Shown piece after piece: positions 43,041-54,679 of a stretch of DNA of 64,000 nt. This DNA is from Cycas panzhihuaensis (Eukaryota > Cycadophyta). The notes under the pieces are model-generated. The model worked only from the letters and a program-made list of their open reading frames with translations. It was not told the DNA's origin and searched no databases. The position numbers and the translations under genes are program-made. The stretch spans positions 37,951,741 to 38,015,740 of the forward strand of contig CM041465.1 in NCBI GenBank assembly GCA_023213395.1. The letters are read 5' to 3'. Position 1 is the stretch's first letter. Each line of letters starts with the position of its first letter.

Positions 43041-44150
43041 ATGTCCAAGAGTGAAAAAGAATACTTTGATGAAGAGAAAAAGCGTTTTGGGACTAACATA
43101 GACCCTACTCAAACGTTTTATGACACTCTCCATGCTCAAGTGCAATTGATGACCAACATACGTAGCAACAATAAGTTCCCACTACCATTCTGCTCCAAGC
43201 TCAGTCCAAATTGGACATCAAAATCAACCTCAATTCAAGTTGGGCACGAATATCCCCATTCCAAGGCTTGACAGTTCCATAAGTACCAGGGCTTTGAATG
43301 GATGGTTTTGGAGCCTTGAGGCATATTTCAAGTGTGAAAATCTCACCAATAAACAAAAAAATTAGGTCAAAAAGATACATATGACTAATCAAACACTACT
43401 ACGGTGGCAAACCCATACTAAAAATCTACCCATACATCACAAACAGGCCATGACCCAATGGAACGCAATGTATCAATATATCAATATTTTTAATAAAAAG
43501 ATCATAATGGTAAAGTCCCAGGATTTTGAGCACACCCTCATGCTCAAATTCTTAAGTGGACTATTTCCATCCTTACACCAGAAGTTAGAGTTGATAAAGA
43601 TCTCCTCCCTAGACGAGGCTTTTTAGACATAAGAAATTTTACCAAACTGTAGCAACAACCACCGAAGTAGCCTTTTAATCTAGGAAAGGAAACTAACACG
43701 GCAAATCCTTTAATAGTAGAGAACGGGAAAGCCAAGTATTGCACGTTACATTAGACCAATAGCCACCCCAACAAGAAATGATGGAAGCAGAAGGAGCAAT
43801 ACAAAGCCAAGGTGAAGATCCTGGTAATTAAAGAAAAAATCAACACGCCATGCAAAGAGGCTAACAAGTCAAGCAATTTCATAGAGCCACCAATAATACT
43901 TGCCATTAATCAAATAGTGGTAGATCCCAATCTAATCTTGATCACAAAGGACTAAAATGCTTCAACTGGAGAAGCACTCTTTACTTAGAATTGCCAAATT
44001 AAAGAACGCGTTATACTATGCATTATTGACAATGCTAGTATGAAAAATCTAGTATTTGATAAACTTCTTAGGGATCTCAATCTCCCTACAAAGCCTTATT
44101 TGAATTCCTATGTGTGGGAGACGAAATCAAGAGAATTTTGAGAAATTAAT
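43041..44150 (+). pseudogene. gag: Element F gag and start of protease
   Basis: The ATG at 43041 opens a short frame. After a frameshift near 43190 the capsid region shows W-F-W-S-L-E-A-Y-F, L-L-R-W-Q-T, W-N-A-M-Y-Q-Y-I, F-L-S-G-L-F-P-S-L-H-Q-K-L and S-S-L-D-E-A-F (about 43290-43625), the usual order of Ty3/gypsy Gag. Near 44030 a protease-like C-I-I-D-N-A-S-M-K-N-L-V has Asn-Ala where Gly-Gly or Ser-Gly is expected. A zinc knuckle could not be placed in the degraded stretch between. The gene ends at 44150. Confidence 0.65.
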
Positions 44151-44164
44151 GCCAATTCTGAGTA

Positions 44165-44400
44165 CAACTAAGTGTGACCAAAGCCAAAGTTAGATTGTAC
44201 TAAGTACAACCAAGTGTGACTAAACGTAGAGTTAAGTTGTACCAAATACAACTAAGTGCGACCAAAGGCAGAGTCAAGTTGTACCAAATACAACTAAGTG
44301 CGACCAAAGGCAGAGTCAAGTTGTACCAAGCACGACCAAGTACAACCAAGTATGACCAAAGGCTGAGTGAGGTTGTACCAAGTACGACCAAAGGCACAAC
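44165..44400 (+). repeat. 42-bp minisatellite
   Basis: About five units. The clearest two start at 44241 and 44283 (ACCAAATACAACTAAGTGCG then ACCAAAGGCAGAGTCAAGTTGT), exactly 42 bp apart. Outer units are diverged. Because 42 is a multiple of three, it yields an artificial open frame with a 14-residue repeat, which I do not treat as a gene. Confidence 0.85.
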
Positions 44401-45100
44401 TTGGTGGCAATTCAATATTCAAGTACAACCAGAACTGTGAGACCAAACAATAATAACAAACTACCAAAGAGGAAGCATATGATTAATTGTTAACAATTAT
44501 AACTAAAATTGTAATGATGTAACTGGAAAACAACATATTTAAAGATACTCGTATCTTGTATCAAGTGTGTGTGCGTAAGTAGTAGAATATCTTGACACAA
44601 TTCTTGATTGTACATTTGTTGTTGTAAATTTTCCACTGTGTACTGCTTTCGGCCTACATCTGGTTGTGAGAGGACCAGACATAAGGCCTTAATGTAAATA
44701 AAGTTTTGGGTTGCATGCTCCAGTATGTAGTAATTATGTGTTGTTCTACTCTCTATTAAGTAGTTAGATGAGAGAGAAAGACCTGCACACATTGGTTCCA
44801 TTGTCGTTCTCGAACCAATGGAGGTGAAGATGGGCATCCAAACCATAAGCAAGGGAAGGAGCAGTGTTGTCCATGCAACCAAAAGGTAGTTTCAGGATCA
44901 AAAACGAGACACGACAAGAAAGAGACCAGTGTTGGGAGACTGAGCGACTCCAAGACAGAATCCGCAAACCGAGAATACCAATAGAGAAGAAGCAGGCAAG
45001 GAAGAGACAACCTACGAAATCATAACAAGGAAGAAGTCTGATGTCAAGGAAACAGGAGTGTGGTGGATAGATAGAAATTGAAGCGCTGACAAAACAACCA
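44401..45100 (+). other. Unresolved stretch, probably LTR and leader of element G
   Basis: No ORF I trust. It contains AATAAAG at about 44696, which would suit the polyadenylation region of an LTR, and an 8-bp inverted repeat (ATTGGTTC/GAACCAAT) at about 44788-44821. I could not find LTR termini or a recognisable primer-binding site. Confidence 0.35.
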
Positions 45101-46814
45101 ATGGCCATTCAACAAGGAAACGAAAGAAACACACTAGAACTACACCAGAGGTGTGTAGAGGACGGAAACCCCAATGAAGGAGAAGATTATCAAGAAAACT
45201 TAGAAGAAGTTGAAATCTCAAATGCTGTGGACCAAGGAAATTTGGTAAGATTTGAAGTATACAACATTATTAGTGCTGAGTGGGATTGTCATGTGATAGG
45301 GATAAAGAATCTAATTCTCATGTTTTGAATCCCTTGTTTAACAAAATGGGAAAGGTACTTGCAGGATCCATTTTCTTAGGACCATTTACACAAACAAGTG
45401 AAGGAAGTCCTAGACAAATGGGCTGTACGATTGGAAGTTCTCCCAATAATGGGAATTTGTTTACAAGTGGAGGAGGAACCAATATAGCAACTCCAACTAA
45501 TACTATAAATCAAACCTCTCATAGTGGATTGATTGTTGGAGAATTAACCAATTCAAGGCAAGGAGGTGCAACCGCAAATGTGGTAGGAGGAAATCAGTTG
45601 ACTCCCCCATATGTTATTATTCAAAATGATGCTACATTTGGACATTTACAATTTGATGGATCGAGTGATCCTAGCGACCATTTGGCTCTCTTTTCAAACA
45701 CGTTGAAGATTAAATGAATTCAAGACCCAGAAGAAGTTAAGGCCCAATTCTTTTCTACATTGAGAGGAGTAATCGTTGCCTAGTACCAATACATTTCTAC
45801 TGCAAATCCAACATGTGAGCAAATTCAAACACAATTCATAGATAGATTTCAAAGATTAAGAGATCCAATGGTAATCTTCCAAGCTTTGGGGGAAATTTGC
45901 TAGATCCCAAGAGAATCGGTGAGTGACTTTGACGAAATATTACATATAAAAATGAAAAAGATTGATCCTTCTACTCCCATAAATCTGATCATAACTTTGA
46001 AATATTTGTTCAAGGCCTATCACCTCAGTTGAAGGAGAAAGTCATTTTGCATCCAATGAATAATTATGAACAGGTAAGGGATTTGGGCTTTAAATTTGAA
46101 AATCAGATGAAGACAGGGTATTTGCAACCAGGAATGCAAGCAAGCATGATAAGAACAAATTTCTAGACCTTTGGATAGCCAGAAGCAAATGTCTAGACAA
46201 TAGTAATATTGCAATCAATTTTTTAACCACAACATACACCACAAATGGGAATGAATCCAGAATTGAAAGCATTGAAAAGAGAGGTAGAGGCATTAAAGCA
46301 GCAGCAACCAATGTCACTTCCCCTAACATTGCAGCAGACCTAGGAGATCGAAAAACTCAAATCTAAATTGGATTGGCTAAAGGTGGAGAAAACAAGGGAT
46401 AATGTCTATTGTCCCCCACCTTGTGGCCAAGTTGGTCACCTGAGGAATGAACATCAAGGAGCTCCAGATATTAAATGGTGTGAAATCTGTAGAAGAAACA
46501 ATCATGACACCTAGGAGTGTTATTATCGAGCACCTTGGACTGACATCCAAAATTCTTTCTATCAAAAACCCAAACGAGATTCTTTAAAGCAACATAAGGG
46601 GAAGACTAAGGCTATCAAATGCCATTTACACTCGAAATGGAGCCATTTTCGATCAGATTGCCCATTATAGAAATGGGATGGTGATTACATCTATGAAGAA
46701 TGTGGTCCAATTGACCATGAATGGCGGAATTGCCCCAAGAATCCCAATGTAGAGGTGCAAAATTCTAATTTTGTTACAAAAATCCCAGATGAAGAATTGC
46801 CTATGTGAAGAGTG
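45101..46814 (+). pseudogene. gag: Element G (Ty3/gypsy) gag with four zinc knuckles
   Basis: The capsid part lies at 45640-46090: F-D-G-S-S-D-P-S-D-H-L-A-L-F, then I-Q-T-Q-F-I-D-R-F, V-S-D-F-D-E-I-L, F-V-Q-G-L-S-P-Q-L-K-E-K-V. Read through stops and a frameshift near 45990, a coiled segment and four CCHC-type motifs follow at about 46410, 46480, 46620 and 46700. The third and fourth have lost or shifted residues (C-H-L-H-S-K-W-S-H...C; E-E-C-G-P-I-D-H...C). The layout matches gag of B. The upstream Gly/Asn-rich region (45345-45640) has no known motif. It is interrupted by H at 46815; the rest of G would be beyond the right edge. Confidence 0.75.
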
Positions 46815-47360
46815 TGTTGAAAATGGCATTTAGCCTGCATAAACCAAGATCTAGAAGATTGTTCCACTCTAGTTCTAGAATCAAAGAGACCTATACTAAT
46901 AATGAAAGCTTACTCAAGTAAACAAGATAAAAGATCAAAGCATAAAAGAACATGAGCAAGATGATACCAAAATAAGGAGGAGATGGAATTGGTCCAATCT
47001 CCAAATGAATATCAGTTTGATTAGCAAACTGGCAACATAACAATACAGCTCAAACTCTATGTGAGATACATGAGAAGTGGTCTCAATATACAGAGGTACA
47101 GTAGAGACCTAAGGCATTGGATATTTGACAAGTGTCAAACATCCAAGCTACATCCTTTGCATGTAGCACATCTGTCCTTTTGGACTCTCAAGTGAGCAAA
47201 AGTGTATAAGGGTCATGTTAACCCTTAAGTCACAATGTTATGTCACTATAAAAGAATGTGGGTGTATACTTTATCACTTAAGCGATAAGTCACCCCATAA
47301 AGTACAAATATACATGAAAATAAAGCACATATGCTTAACATGTAAACATAAGGTTTAACA
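46815..47360 (-). mobile_element. 3' LTR of copia H
   Basis: 546 bp, TGTTGAAAATGG...GGTTTAACA. The dyad is at 47119-47144 with one arm mismatch (GGATATTTGACA). It is followed on the plus strand by CACCCCCTTA, the complement of a polypurine tract (47361-47370). The neighbouring 5 bases, GAGTG, would be one TSD copy; the other is outside. Confidence 0.9.
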
Positions 47361-48559
47361 CACCCCCTTATTGTTTACAATGTTAAGTTGGACCCCTATA
47401 CCTTCTTTGAATTTAACAAACTTTTCTCTACCAAGTGGCTTGGTAAAGATATCTATTGTCTGTTGCTCTGTAGGTCTATAATATAGGTTGATCTCACCAT
47501 TCTACGCATGCTCTCCGATGAAGTGGTGATGAACCTCCGTGCATGAAAAACTAGATTCTTGGTCAACTTGAGCACACTTTGATTGTCGCAATATAGCCTG
47601 GTGGGGTGATCCTGCTCAAGTCCAAGCTCTCCAAGAATCCACCAAAGCCAGATAGCCTCATGGCACCTTGGCTGACTTTGTACTCTACTTCCGTGGAGGA
47701 CAAGGTAACATTGGGTTGCTTGTTGCAACTCCATGAAACAACTCCAAAACCAAGGGTAAAATAGTATCCCGAGGTTGATCTCCAATTATCCTGGCATCCT
47801 GCCCAATCAGAGTCTGAGAACCCTTCCAAGATGAAGTTCTCATTATGTGCATACTGAAGGCCATGCTGCAATGTGCCTTTGATATATTTCAGTATGTGTT
47901 TTACTGCATTCCAATGTTTCTGATTGGGTTAATACATGTATCTGGAGCAAATCCCAATGGCAAATTAAATGTCTAGTCTAATGTTGGTGAGGTAGATTAG
48001 GCTACCAATTAGTTGCCAGAAAAGAGTGGGGTCTGCAGGTTCAACTTCCTCATTGAGAGTCAGCTTTGTTCCATTCTCCATAGGCGTAAGCGCTAGTTTG
48101 CAGTCATGCATCCTGAATCACTGCAAAAGGTCCCAAGAATATTTTGCTTGGGAGATGAAGATATAGCCTGGATGTTGCTCAAAGCCTAGAAAATAATGGA
48201 GAAGTCCAAGATCTGTCATCTTGAAGTTTCTCTTCAAATCACCTTAGAGAATCTGTATCATCTTAGTGTAATTACCAATGATCATTAAGTCATCAACATA
48301 CAAGACAATGAAAATTGCATGGTCCTTCCCAACTTTGATGTACAAGTTAGGATCTGATGTGGATCGATGAAAACCATGTCTCAAGAAATAGTCATCGATT
48401 TTGAATATCATGCTCATGGGGCTTGTTTCAAGCCATACAATGCCTTTTTAAGGCAACAAACCATGTGCTCCTTGCCTTGTACTTTGTAACCAGGAGGTTG
48501 CTCCAAATATACCTCCTCTTGAAGATCGCCATTAAGGAAGGCACTCTTTGCGTTCATCT
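47361..48559 (-). pseudogene. pol: Copia H RNase H and second half of RT
   Basis: On the minus strand the RT part holds the intact catalytic L-Y-V-D-D-L (about 48290). D-L-G-L-L-H-Y-F-L-G-F-E and L-I-G-S-L-I-Y-L-T-N follow. RNase H has S-D-W-A-G (about 47800), S-S-T-E-V-E-Y (about 47690) and C-D-N-Q-S-V-L (about 47575). Stops lie at about 48247, 48120 and 47985. A frameshift of roughly 47540-47560 removes part of the C terminus. It is cut at 48559 by I. Confidence 0.85.
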
Positions 48560-48564
48560 AGAAA

Positions 48565-48980
48565 TGTTACGTAACTCATCTCACTAAGTTATGTAAAACA
48601 CTATTATACGGAGAGCTATCAGGAGGTTAAGAGATAAGGTTAATTATGGATCTTCGTGCATGAGCCGATAAGCTAGCCAAGGGTATGTAAGGCTGCTATG
48701 CCGTCTAATAGAATGTAAGGCCGCTTAGGCCACCAATAGGATTGCATGTGAAAAACCCTATTTTGTCTATATAAGGGTCATAAATTATAAATGATGGTTA
48801 TCTTGATGTAACTTTTTATAAAGATTGTGCTACAGTACTCTCTATTTTGGTGATCATTTGGCGCTCTTGTGTTCTTGTGAGATTCTCTATTAATTTGTTT
48901 GCCCTATTGGACAAAACAAAGTGGTTATGATTGTTATTTTTCTGTTATCTCAAGGAGCACTCGTGAGAAGAAATGTCCCA
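48565..48980 (+). mobile_element. 5' LTR of chromovirus I
   Basis: 416 bp, TGTTACGTAAC...ATGTCCCA, with a TATA box TCTATATAAG at 48767-48776. The first 30 bases contain GTTACGTAAC, a 10-bp palindrome. Confidence 0.94.
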
Positions 48981-48982
48981 AG

Positions 48983-48995
48983 TGGTATCAAAGCC
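48983..48995 (+). promoter_or_regulatory. Primer-binding site of chromovirus I
   Basis: TGGTATCAAAGCC, one base off the usual initiator tRNA-Met complement, two bases after the LTR. Confidence 0.87.
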
Positions 48996-50198
48996 GCGTT
49001 GCGATCGTGGGACGCTGCCCGAAAAATCAAAAACTTTTTTTTCTAACAGATCGAATACTCTCTCTACCCTGGTAGAGATCGAGGAAAGACCTTTGCTTAG
49101 TACTCTCTCCACGGAGATTGAGGAACGGTACCAGGACAGTCTGAAAGTCAGGAGAAAAGGGGAATTTTTTCCCCAAATAACGCCAGTATTTTATCCTTTT
49201 GTTTTTTATCTAATTTTATTTTCATTTCTGTATTTCAATTTTTGCATTGAATTATATCTCAAGTGTAGATAACACCAATGGGCGGCTACCCAAGTAGTTA
49301 GGTAGAGACCCTGTACCGGGGGTCTTTAAATATCACAGGGATCTATCGTTCTAGCTAAGCGCACCGTGGCTCTTCCGCCCCTTACGTGAAGGACTAGAGA
49401 TAACACTCTTGAACCAAGCCCTAGACAGAACCTAGCTACGAAAGTGCACCTCCACATACCTTCGAGTATATAGGAGGACCCCTTTAGGTCCGAATTCCTT
49501 TCTAGCATAGGCAAACTATCGACTGTTGAAGTCTTATAGTGCAGTGGTTAGCGATTAGCGCCACGAAGCTACCTACCCCGAACTTCTATAGTTTATTGGT
49601 AGGCCTATAAGACCAAGCACACCTTGTCTAGTGGTCGGTAGGATAGTCTGATATACATATTCCACTTTCGGGTGCAGACCACAAGTCACCTCATATTTTG
49701 AAGCGAGTTCCTCTTCTTGCTGAACTCGAACACATCGGCGTAGTCAAACTCACTACAGAAAAGAAAACAAAGAAAAAAAAAAAGAAAAAGAAAAAGGCAA
49801 AAATAAAAAAAAATACTTAGAAAATTTACCCTTACAACTATATACCTCATTTCGATCAGCACATCGTACTGGTCAGTATGCACTAGGTTGGTACATACCA
49901 GTAATTTTCACGTTTTTTAGTACCCGATCACTAGTGGGTCCCACCACCCCCAACCCCCCCCCACACCTCATATACCCCATCTGAACGAGCTTTTCGCACT
50001 TGTTCGAGAGAACCTAATATCTTGTTTATGTAAATTTATTAGGGTCAACAGGGTATAAACACCCCACAATCTCCCTATTTGCCCCCTTCTCTTCCCCTTA
50101 ACAACTCCCTTATTCTTATGTCTCGTTCTTTCTTGATCTTTCCCACTTTGTCCATTCCCCTTCTTTTTACCTATTCCCACCTCTTTATGCCCTTTCTC
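48996..50198 (+). other. Leader of chromovirus I
   Basis: About 1.2 kb with no supported ORF. An A-rich run of AAAAG-like words lies at 49758-49812 and a C-rich run at about 49946-49965. Stretches at 49320-49600 are less A/T-rich than the surroundings but match no RNA gene I recognise. Confidence 0.6.
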
Positions 50199-51180
50199 CA
50201 TGGCTCCTCAAAGCAACAGTGACAAAATCTCGACACTCGAAACCCAAGTCACCAACATTCATGAAAAAATCAAGGAAGATTTAGACCACATGCATGAGGA
50301 CGTTAAAAATGAAGTAGCTACCATACAGACAGAATTTCACACAAAAATGTCAAACCTAGCATCCCATGCTGATATCTAAAATATACTTCAGAGGGCACCA
50401 GCAACCATTTCACCATAAGATCAACATACCCACACTTGATCTAGATCTCAATAAGGACAACGCAAGAAGTTGGATTAGTAAACTAGAATCCTACTTTACA
50501 CTCAACCCAATGTCAGTAAATGAACAACTTATATTTGCTTCCATCCACTTAGATGGGAAGGCACATCATTGGTTCCAATGGTGGAAGCGGGAGTACCCTT
50601 CTAGCCAGTTTTAGGCACACTTCTCCACCTGTTTTTTCGAGTAATATGAGGACACTTGGAACCAATCTTTTTTCACACAACTGACACGGTTGAAGCAAGT
50701 ATCCTCTGTCGAAGTATACACTGATGAGTTCCAATCTTTACGTAATCGGGCTGATTAGCAACTTAATAAACAAACAGAGATAGATACGTATGTGTCTGGG
50801 CTTAAAGAACGCATCAAAATGCGCCTGAAGACAGTCTCCCTATCTACTCTAAAAGATGCAATTAATATGGCTAAAGCAGTAGAAGCAAAGTTTGCCGCAG
50901 AAAGGCCTCCTCCATTCAGATCAAACTCCACTTGGTTTTCACGATCCCAACAAGCTGATACTGCCTAGTCCTAAAGACCACGTCCAACTAACTACCAACG
51001 ATCGCGCCCATGACCAGATGACACCCCATCTATATCTCTCAAGCAACGCAATGAGGAACCATCTTCGAAGTCCATACACATCACTCCAGCAGAGGCACAA
51101 TGTCGTCGGGAAGCCGATCTATGTATGCAATGTTCCGAAAAATAGACCTCTGGTCACAGTAGAATCTGCAAAGCCAAGAA
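50199..51180 (+). pseudogene. gag: Chromovirus I gag
   Basis: The ATG at 50199 starts M-A-P-Q-S-N and a helical N-terminal region, to a TAA at 50377. After a frameshift the capsid region follows: W-I-S-K-L-E-S-Y-F, H-L-D-G-K-A-H-H-W-F-Q-W-W, T-R-L-K-Q-V, D-T-Y-V-S-G-L and M-A-K-A-V-E (50460-50890). The zinc knuckle near 51110-51165 reads C-M-Q-C-S-E-K, then a TAG where Trp is usual, then T-S-G-H-S-R-I-C. Stops lie at 50613, 50643, 50755 and 50966. Confidence 0.85.
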
Positions 51181-51960
51181 GAAGGTCTTCACAATTGACC
51201 CTGACTTATCTTTGGAAGATGACCCTGAGACCGAGCACGAATATGATGATGAACCCCAAGACCACCCTACTGACAAGTTGCCTCCAAATCTCGAACTTGA
51301 AGTTTCCTTATCAGTCGTTACCTCCATTGCATGTCCTGAACCACTCCAAGTCAGAGGAATACTTCGAAAAACCCCAATTACCATTTTGGTCGATGGTGGC
51401 ACGTCGCTAAATTTCATTGATATCTCCATTGCAGAACAATTGAACCTTTACATAGAACCTAAAACAGGCTTTACCTACTCCTTACCAGGTCATCACACGC
51501 TTCATTGTGAAGGAACAATAAAAAACTTCACGGTCCACATTGGCTCATATACCCTTGTCTCTGATTTTTATGCCTTGTCCATAGGTGGGTCAGATACAAT
51601 TCTTGGCGTACAATGGCTCCAGACTTTAGGAACTTATAGCACCAATAACTCACCCACGGCCCCATTCATTATGTTCAAAGATCACACGAGCCGCTCACAC
51701 AAACTTTATGGGATGCAAGCCCCCCTAAACAAAGTAATCTCACCCACCTGAATGCATCGACAACTCAATGGTAACATAGGATACATTGTTCGTTTCAACC
51801 ATATCCAGGCCCCTTCAGTATTCACCCTGATATCCAGCAAGTATTAAATCGATACCAATCAGATTTCTTTGTTACTGCCCATTACTTGGATCGAGGTTGT
51901 TATCATATGATTGAGTTACAAACTTCACATGACCGGATTAGCCTTCGACCATATAGGAAC
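51181..51960 (+). pseudogene. pol: Chromovirus I protease
   Basis: An acidic linker leads to I-L-V-D-G-G-T-S-L-N-F-I (about 51385), with D-G-G at the active site. Then come F-Y-A-L-S-I-G-G-S-D-T-I-L-G-V-Q-W-L-Q-T-L-G (about 51570-51630), the chromovirus protease C-terminal signature. Open until the TGA at 51749. The protease-RT linker afterwards (51750-51960) is broken by several stops. Confidence 0.85.
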
Positions 51961-53185
51961 TCCTATTTCTAAAAAAATGAAATCAAAAAAATCACAAGGG
52001 AATTGCTAGACATGGGTATTATCCAACCTAGTAAAAGTCCATATGCGACATCCATCGTCTTAGTTTGCAAAAAGGATGGCTCTTTTCGACTTTGCGTTGG
52101 CTATCGTGCCCTCAATAAAATCACCATAAAAAACAAGTTCCCCACGCCACGAATCGATGACATGTTAGACGAGATCCATGGTGCTGCATGTTTTACCAAA
52201 CTCGATTTATAATTAGGATATTTCCAAATCCCTATCTTGCTAGAGGATCAACATAAAACAGCTTTCTGAACCCACCATGGCCACTTTGAGTTCCAGGTCA
52301 TGCCCTTTGGCCTATGTAATGCTCCAGCCACCTTTCAGGCCCTTATGAACAAAATCTTTTCCCCATACTTGCAAAAATTTGTCATCGTCTTCTTCAACAA
52401 TATTCTTATCTATAGCTCAAACATGCCTGCTCACATCCAACATCTAGAAACAGTCCTTCAAATCCTGGGTGAGAATAAACTGTATGTTAAACTCTCCAAA
52501 TGTGAGTATGGAAAATCTGAACTACAATACCTTGGTCATATTATATCCCTTGCAGGGGTTCGGGTGGATACGGATAAAATCGTTGTCATCACCAATTGGC
52601 CAACCCCAAAAACCCTAACCCAATTATGGGCTTTCCTAGGGCTTATCGGATTCTATCATTGGTTTGTTCGACATTATGCCACACTAACCACCCCCTTAAC
52701 CCACTTACTTCAGAAGGATCCCTTCCAATGGTCTCCCTCAGCCAATGAGGCCTTCCTCCATCTAAAGGAGGTCATGACAACCACACAAGTTTTGGCCTCT
52801 CCTGACTTTACTCAACCTTTCCAATTAGAATGCGATGCTTCTGGGTTTGGATTGGGTGTAGTCTTAATGCAGAACTTCCACCCCATTGCCTTTGAAAGTC
52901 GAAAACTTAAAGATCATGAGTGTAGACTGTCTACCTATCAAAAAGAAATGTGGGCCATCCTCCATGCTACTGACAAATGGTGACAATATCTACTTGGTTC
53001 TAAATTTACTATCCTCACTGATCATCATAGCCTTTGCCGCTTACTAGCTCAACCAGTCCTGTCAGAAGAGCAGGCTAAATGGGTCGACTGCCTCCAAGTT
53101 TTCGATTTTACAATCACATATAAAAAGGGCAAAGATAACATTGTGGCAGATGCTCTTTCGAGGCTACCCCTCCGCTACACTTGAC
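51961..53185 (+). pseudogene. pol: Chromovirus I reverse transcriptase and RNase H
   Basis: RT blocks: R-E-L-L-D-M-G-I-I-Q-P-S-K-S-P-Y, F-R-L-C-V-G-Y-R-A-L-N (about 52085), F-T-K-L-D-L, M-P-F-G-L-C-N-A-P-A-T-F. The catalytic loop reads V-F-F-N-N-I-L-I-Y (about 52389): both aspartates of the D-D pair are Asn, each by one G-to-A change. RNase H is L-E-C-D-A-S-G-F-G-L-G (about 52830) and T-D-H-H-S-L (about 53020). Stops lie at 52210 (after K-L-D-L), 52267 and 52981 (Trp expected). No polymerase activity is possible. Confidence 0.9.
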
Positions 53186-54459
53186 GATAACACCGGTTAC
53201 ATTGAGGACCCCACCATTTATACCATTTCTTCCCCACAACCGTCATGGATATAGGACTTATCACGGCTAACCAAACCCAACCAGATTTCTCACACTGGGC
53301 TGATAAGGTCCACACTCATAAGGATTGGTCCATCCATAATAATCTTCTCTTATACCAAAATCACATATTAGTACACCCCCACTCAACTTTTATTTTGCGA
53401 CTTTATCAGAATATCATTCTTCCCCTGTTGGTGGTCATTCTGGTTTTTGATAAAACTTATCATAGGATACGTTCTGACTTCTTTTGGCCAGAAATGAAAT
53501 CCACCATCCTTACATTTGTCTCAGAATGCGACACATGCCAATGTAACAAAGTCGATACGAAACCCCAACCAAGCCTCCTTCAACCATTGCACATCCCACA
53601 ATGCAAATGGCAAGATATTGCCATGGACTTTATAACAAGCTTACCACTATCTATCGGATCTGACTCTATTTTAGTAGTCATAGATAGGTTGACAAAATAT
53701 GCCCACTTCTTACCTGTCCACACAACCTATAAGGCTCCACGTATCGTTGACATTTACATCCAGATAATATTTCGTTTGCACGGTCTTCCATCCACTATCG
53801 TATATGACTGCGACCCTAAATTCACTAACTCCTTCTGGCAGGAGCTATTTTGCGCATCAAGAACATCATTCAATATGAGTTCGAGATACCATCCACAGAC
53901 TAATGGCCAATCCGAGTTCCTTAACAAAACTCTGGAGACCTACTTACGGTGCTTTGCATCTAACCACTAGTCTAAATGGACATCATGGCTAGCCCTAGCT
54001 GAGTATTGGTATAACTCCTCACATCATTCAGCCATTAGAATGTCCCCATTTTTGGCTCTCTATGGGTATCCCCTGCCATCCCACCACACCTTGGCTACCA
54101 ACCTCCGCACGGCAGTAGTACAACAAAAATTGCAACATATGGACCAAATTCTCCACACCCTTAAACAAAACCTAACATGGCCCAAAATCGAATGAAACAA
54201 TTAGCAGATCGCCACCGCTTTGATCGCTCCTTCAATATTGGTGATCTTGTATTCCTTCATCTCCAACCTTATAAGCAACAATCCCTTCGCCACCATAAGA
54301 ACCACAAACTTAGCCCTCAATATTATGGCCCCTATAAAGTCCTTAAACGTATTAGTGAAGTTGCATATGCTCTCGACCTTCCCCCCACCACCAACATCCA
54401 TAATGTTTTTCACGTATCCTGTCTTCGGAAGTGCCTAAGCAAAACCCATGTCCCCTAGA
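53186..54459 (+). pseudogene. pol: Chromovirus I integrase
   Basis: The zinc region ends C-D-T-C-Q-C-N-K (about 53530). The catalytic triad is intact: V-I-D-R-L-T-K-Y (about 53680), Y-D-C-D-P-K-F (about 53808) and G-Q-S-E-F-L-N-K (about 53905). A TAG lies at 53968. A frameshift near 54175 precedes the C-terminal domain (I-G-D-L-V-F-L-H-L, Y-Y-G-P-Y-K-V-L, H-N-V-F-H-V-S-C-L-R at 54177-54458). Confidence 0.9.
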
Positions 54460-54665
54460 CAACCCTTCCAATTCTGGATGAAGAGCAAACCTTGTCCGTA
54501 CCTCCAGAACGTTTACTGGCTACTAGACAATGCTATCTCCAGAATCAGTCCATTTTGGAATATTTGATATAGTGAGCAGGCTGCAACTTGGACGAAGCAA
54601 CTTGGGAATCTGATGATTTTGTTAAAAAGCATCTGCATCTCACATGCCTCGAGGACTCAGCATCT
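54460..54665 (+). pseudogene. pol: Chromovirus I chromodomain
   Basis: A degraded chromodomain follows the integrase: I-L-E-Y-L-I, two stops at about 54568 where W-x is expected, then D-E-A-T-W-E-S (about 54594) and a short helix. The spacing equals that in D and E. Confidence 0.75.
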
Positions 54666-54666
54666 C

Positions 54667-54679
54667 AGGGGAGAGGACC
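54667..54679 (+). promoter_or_regulatory. Polypurine tract of chromovirus I
   Basis: AGGGGAGAGGACC immediately before the TG of the 3' LTR. Confidence 0.8.

Larger units (their letters stand above)
41946..44150 (+). mobile_element. Ty3/gypsy-type element F, 5' part
   Basis: It has 5' LTR, initiator tRNA-Met primer-binding site, leader, gag and the start of the protease on the plus strand. After about 44150 the sequence turns into a minisatellite and then the next element, so RT onward and the 3' LTR are not visible. It interrupts K. Confidence 0.75.

Noticed and set aside
44216-44440. Open frame with a 14-residue repeat
   Set aside because: It is the translation of a 42-bp minisatellite; the repeat length is a multiple of three, so openness is automatic.
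48973-49272. 99-codon ORF at the start of the chromovirus I leader
   Set aside because: It begins in the LTR, crosses the primer-binding site and has no Gag similarity; the real gag start is at 50199.
49320-49600. Possible RNA gene in the chromovirus I leader
   Set aside because: No tRNA cloverleaf boxes or rRNA-like blocks; it is simply less A/T-rich leader sequence.
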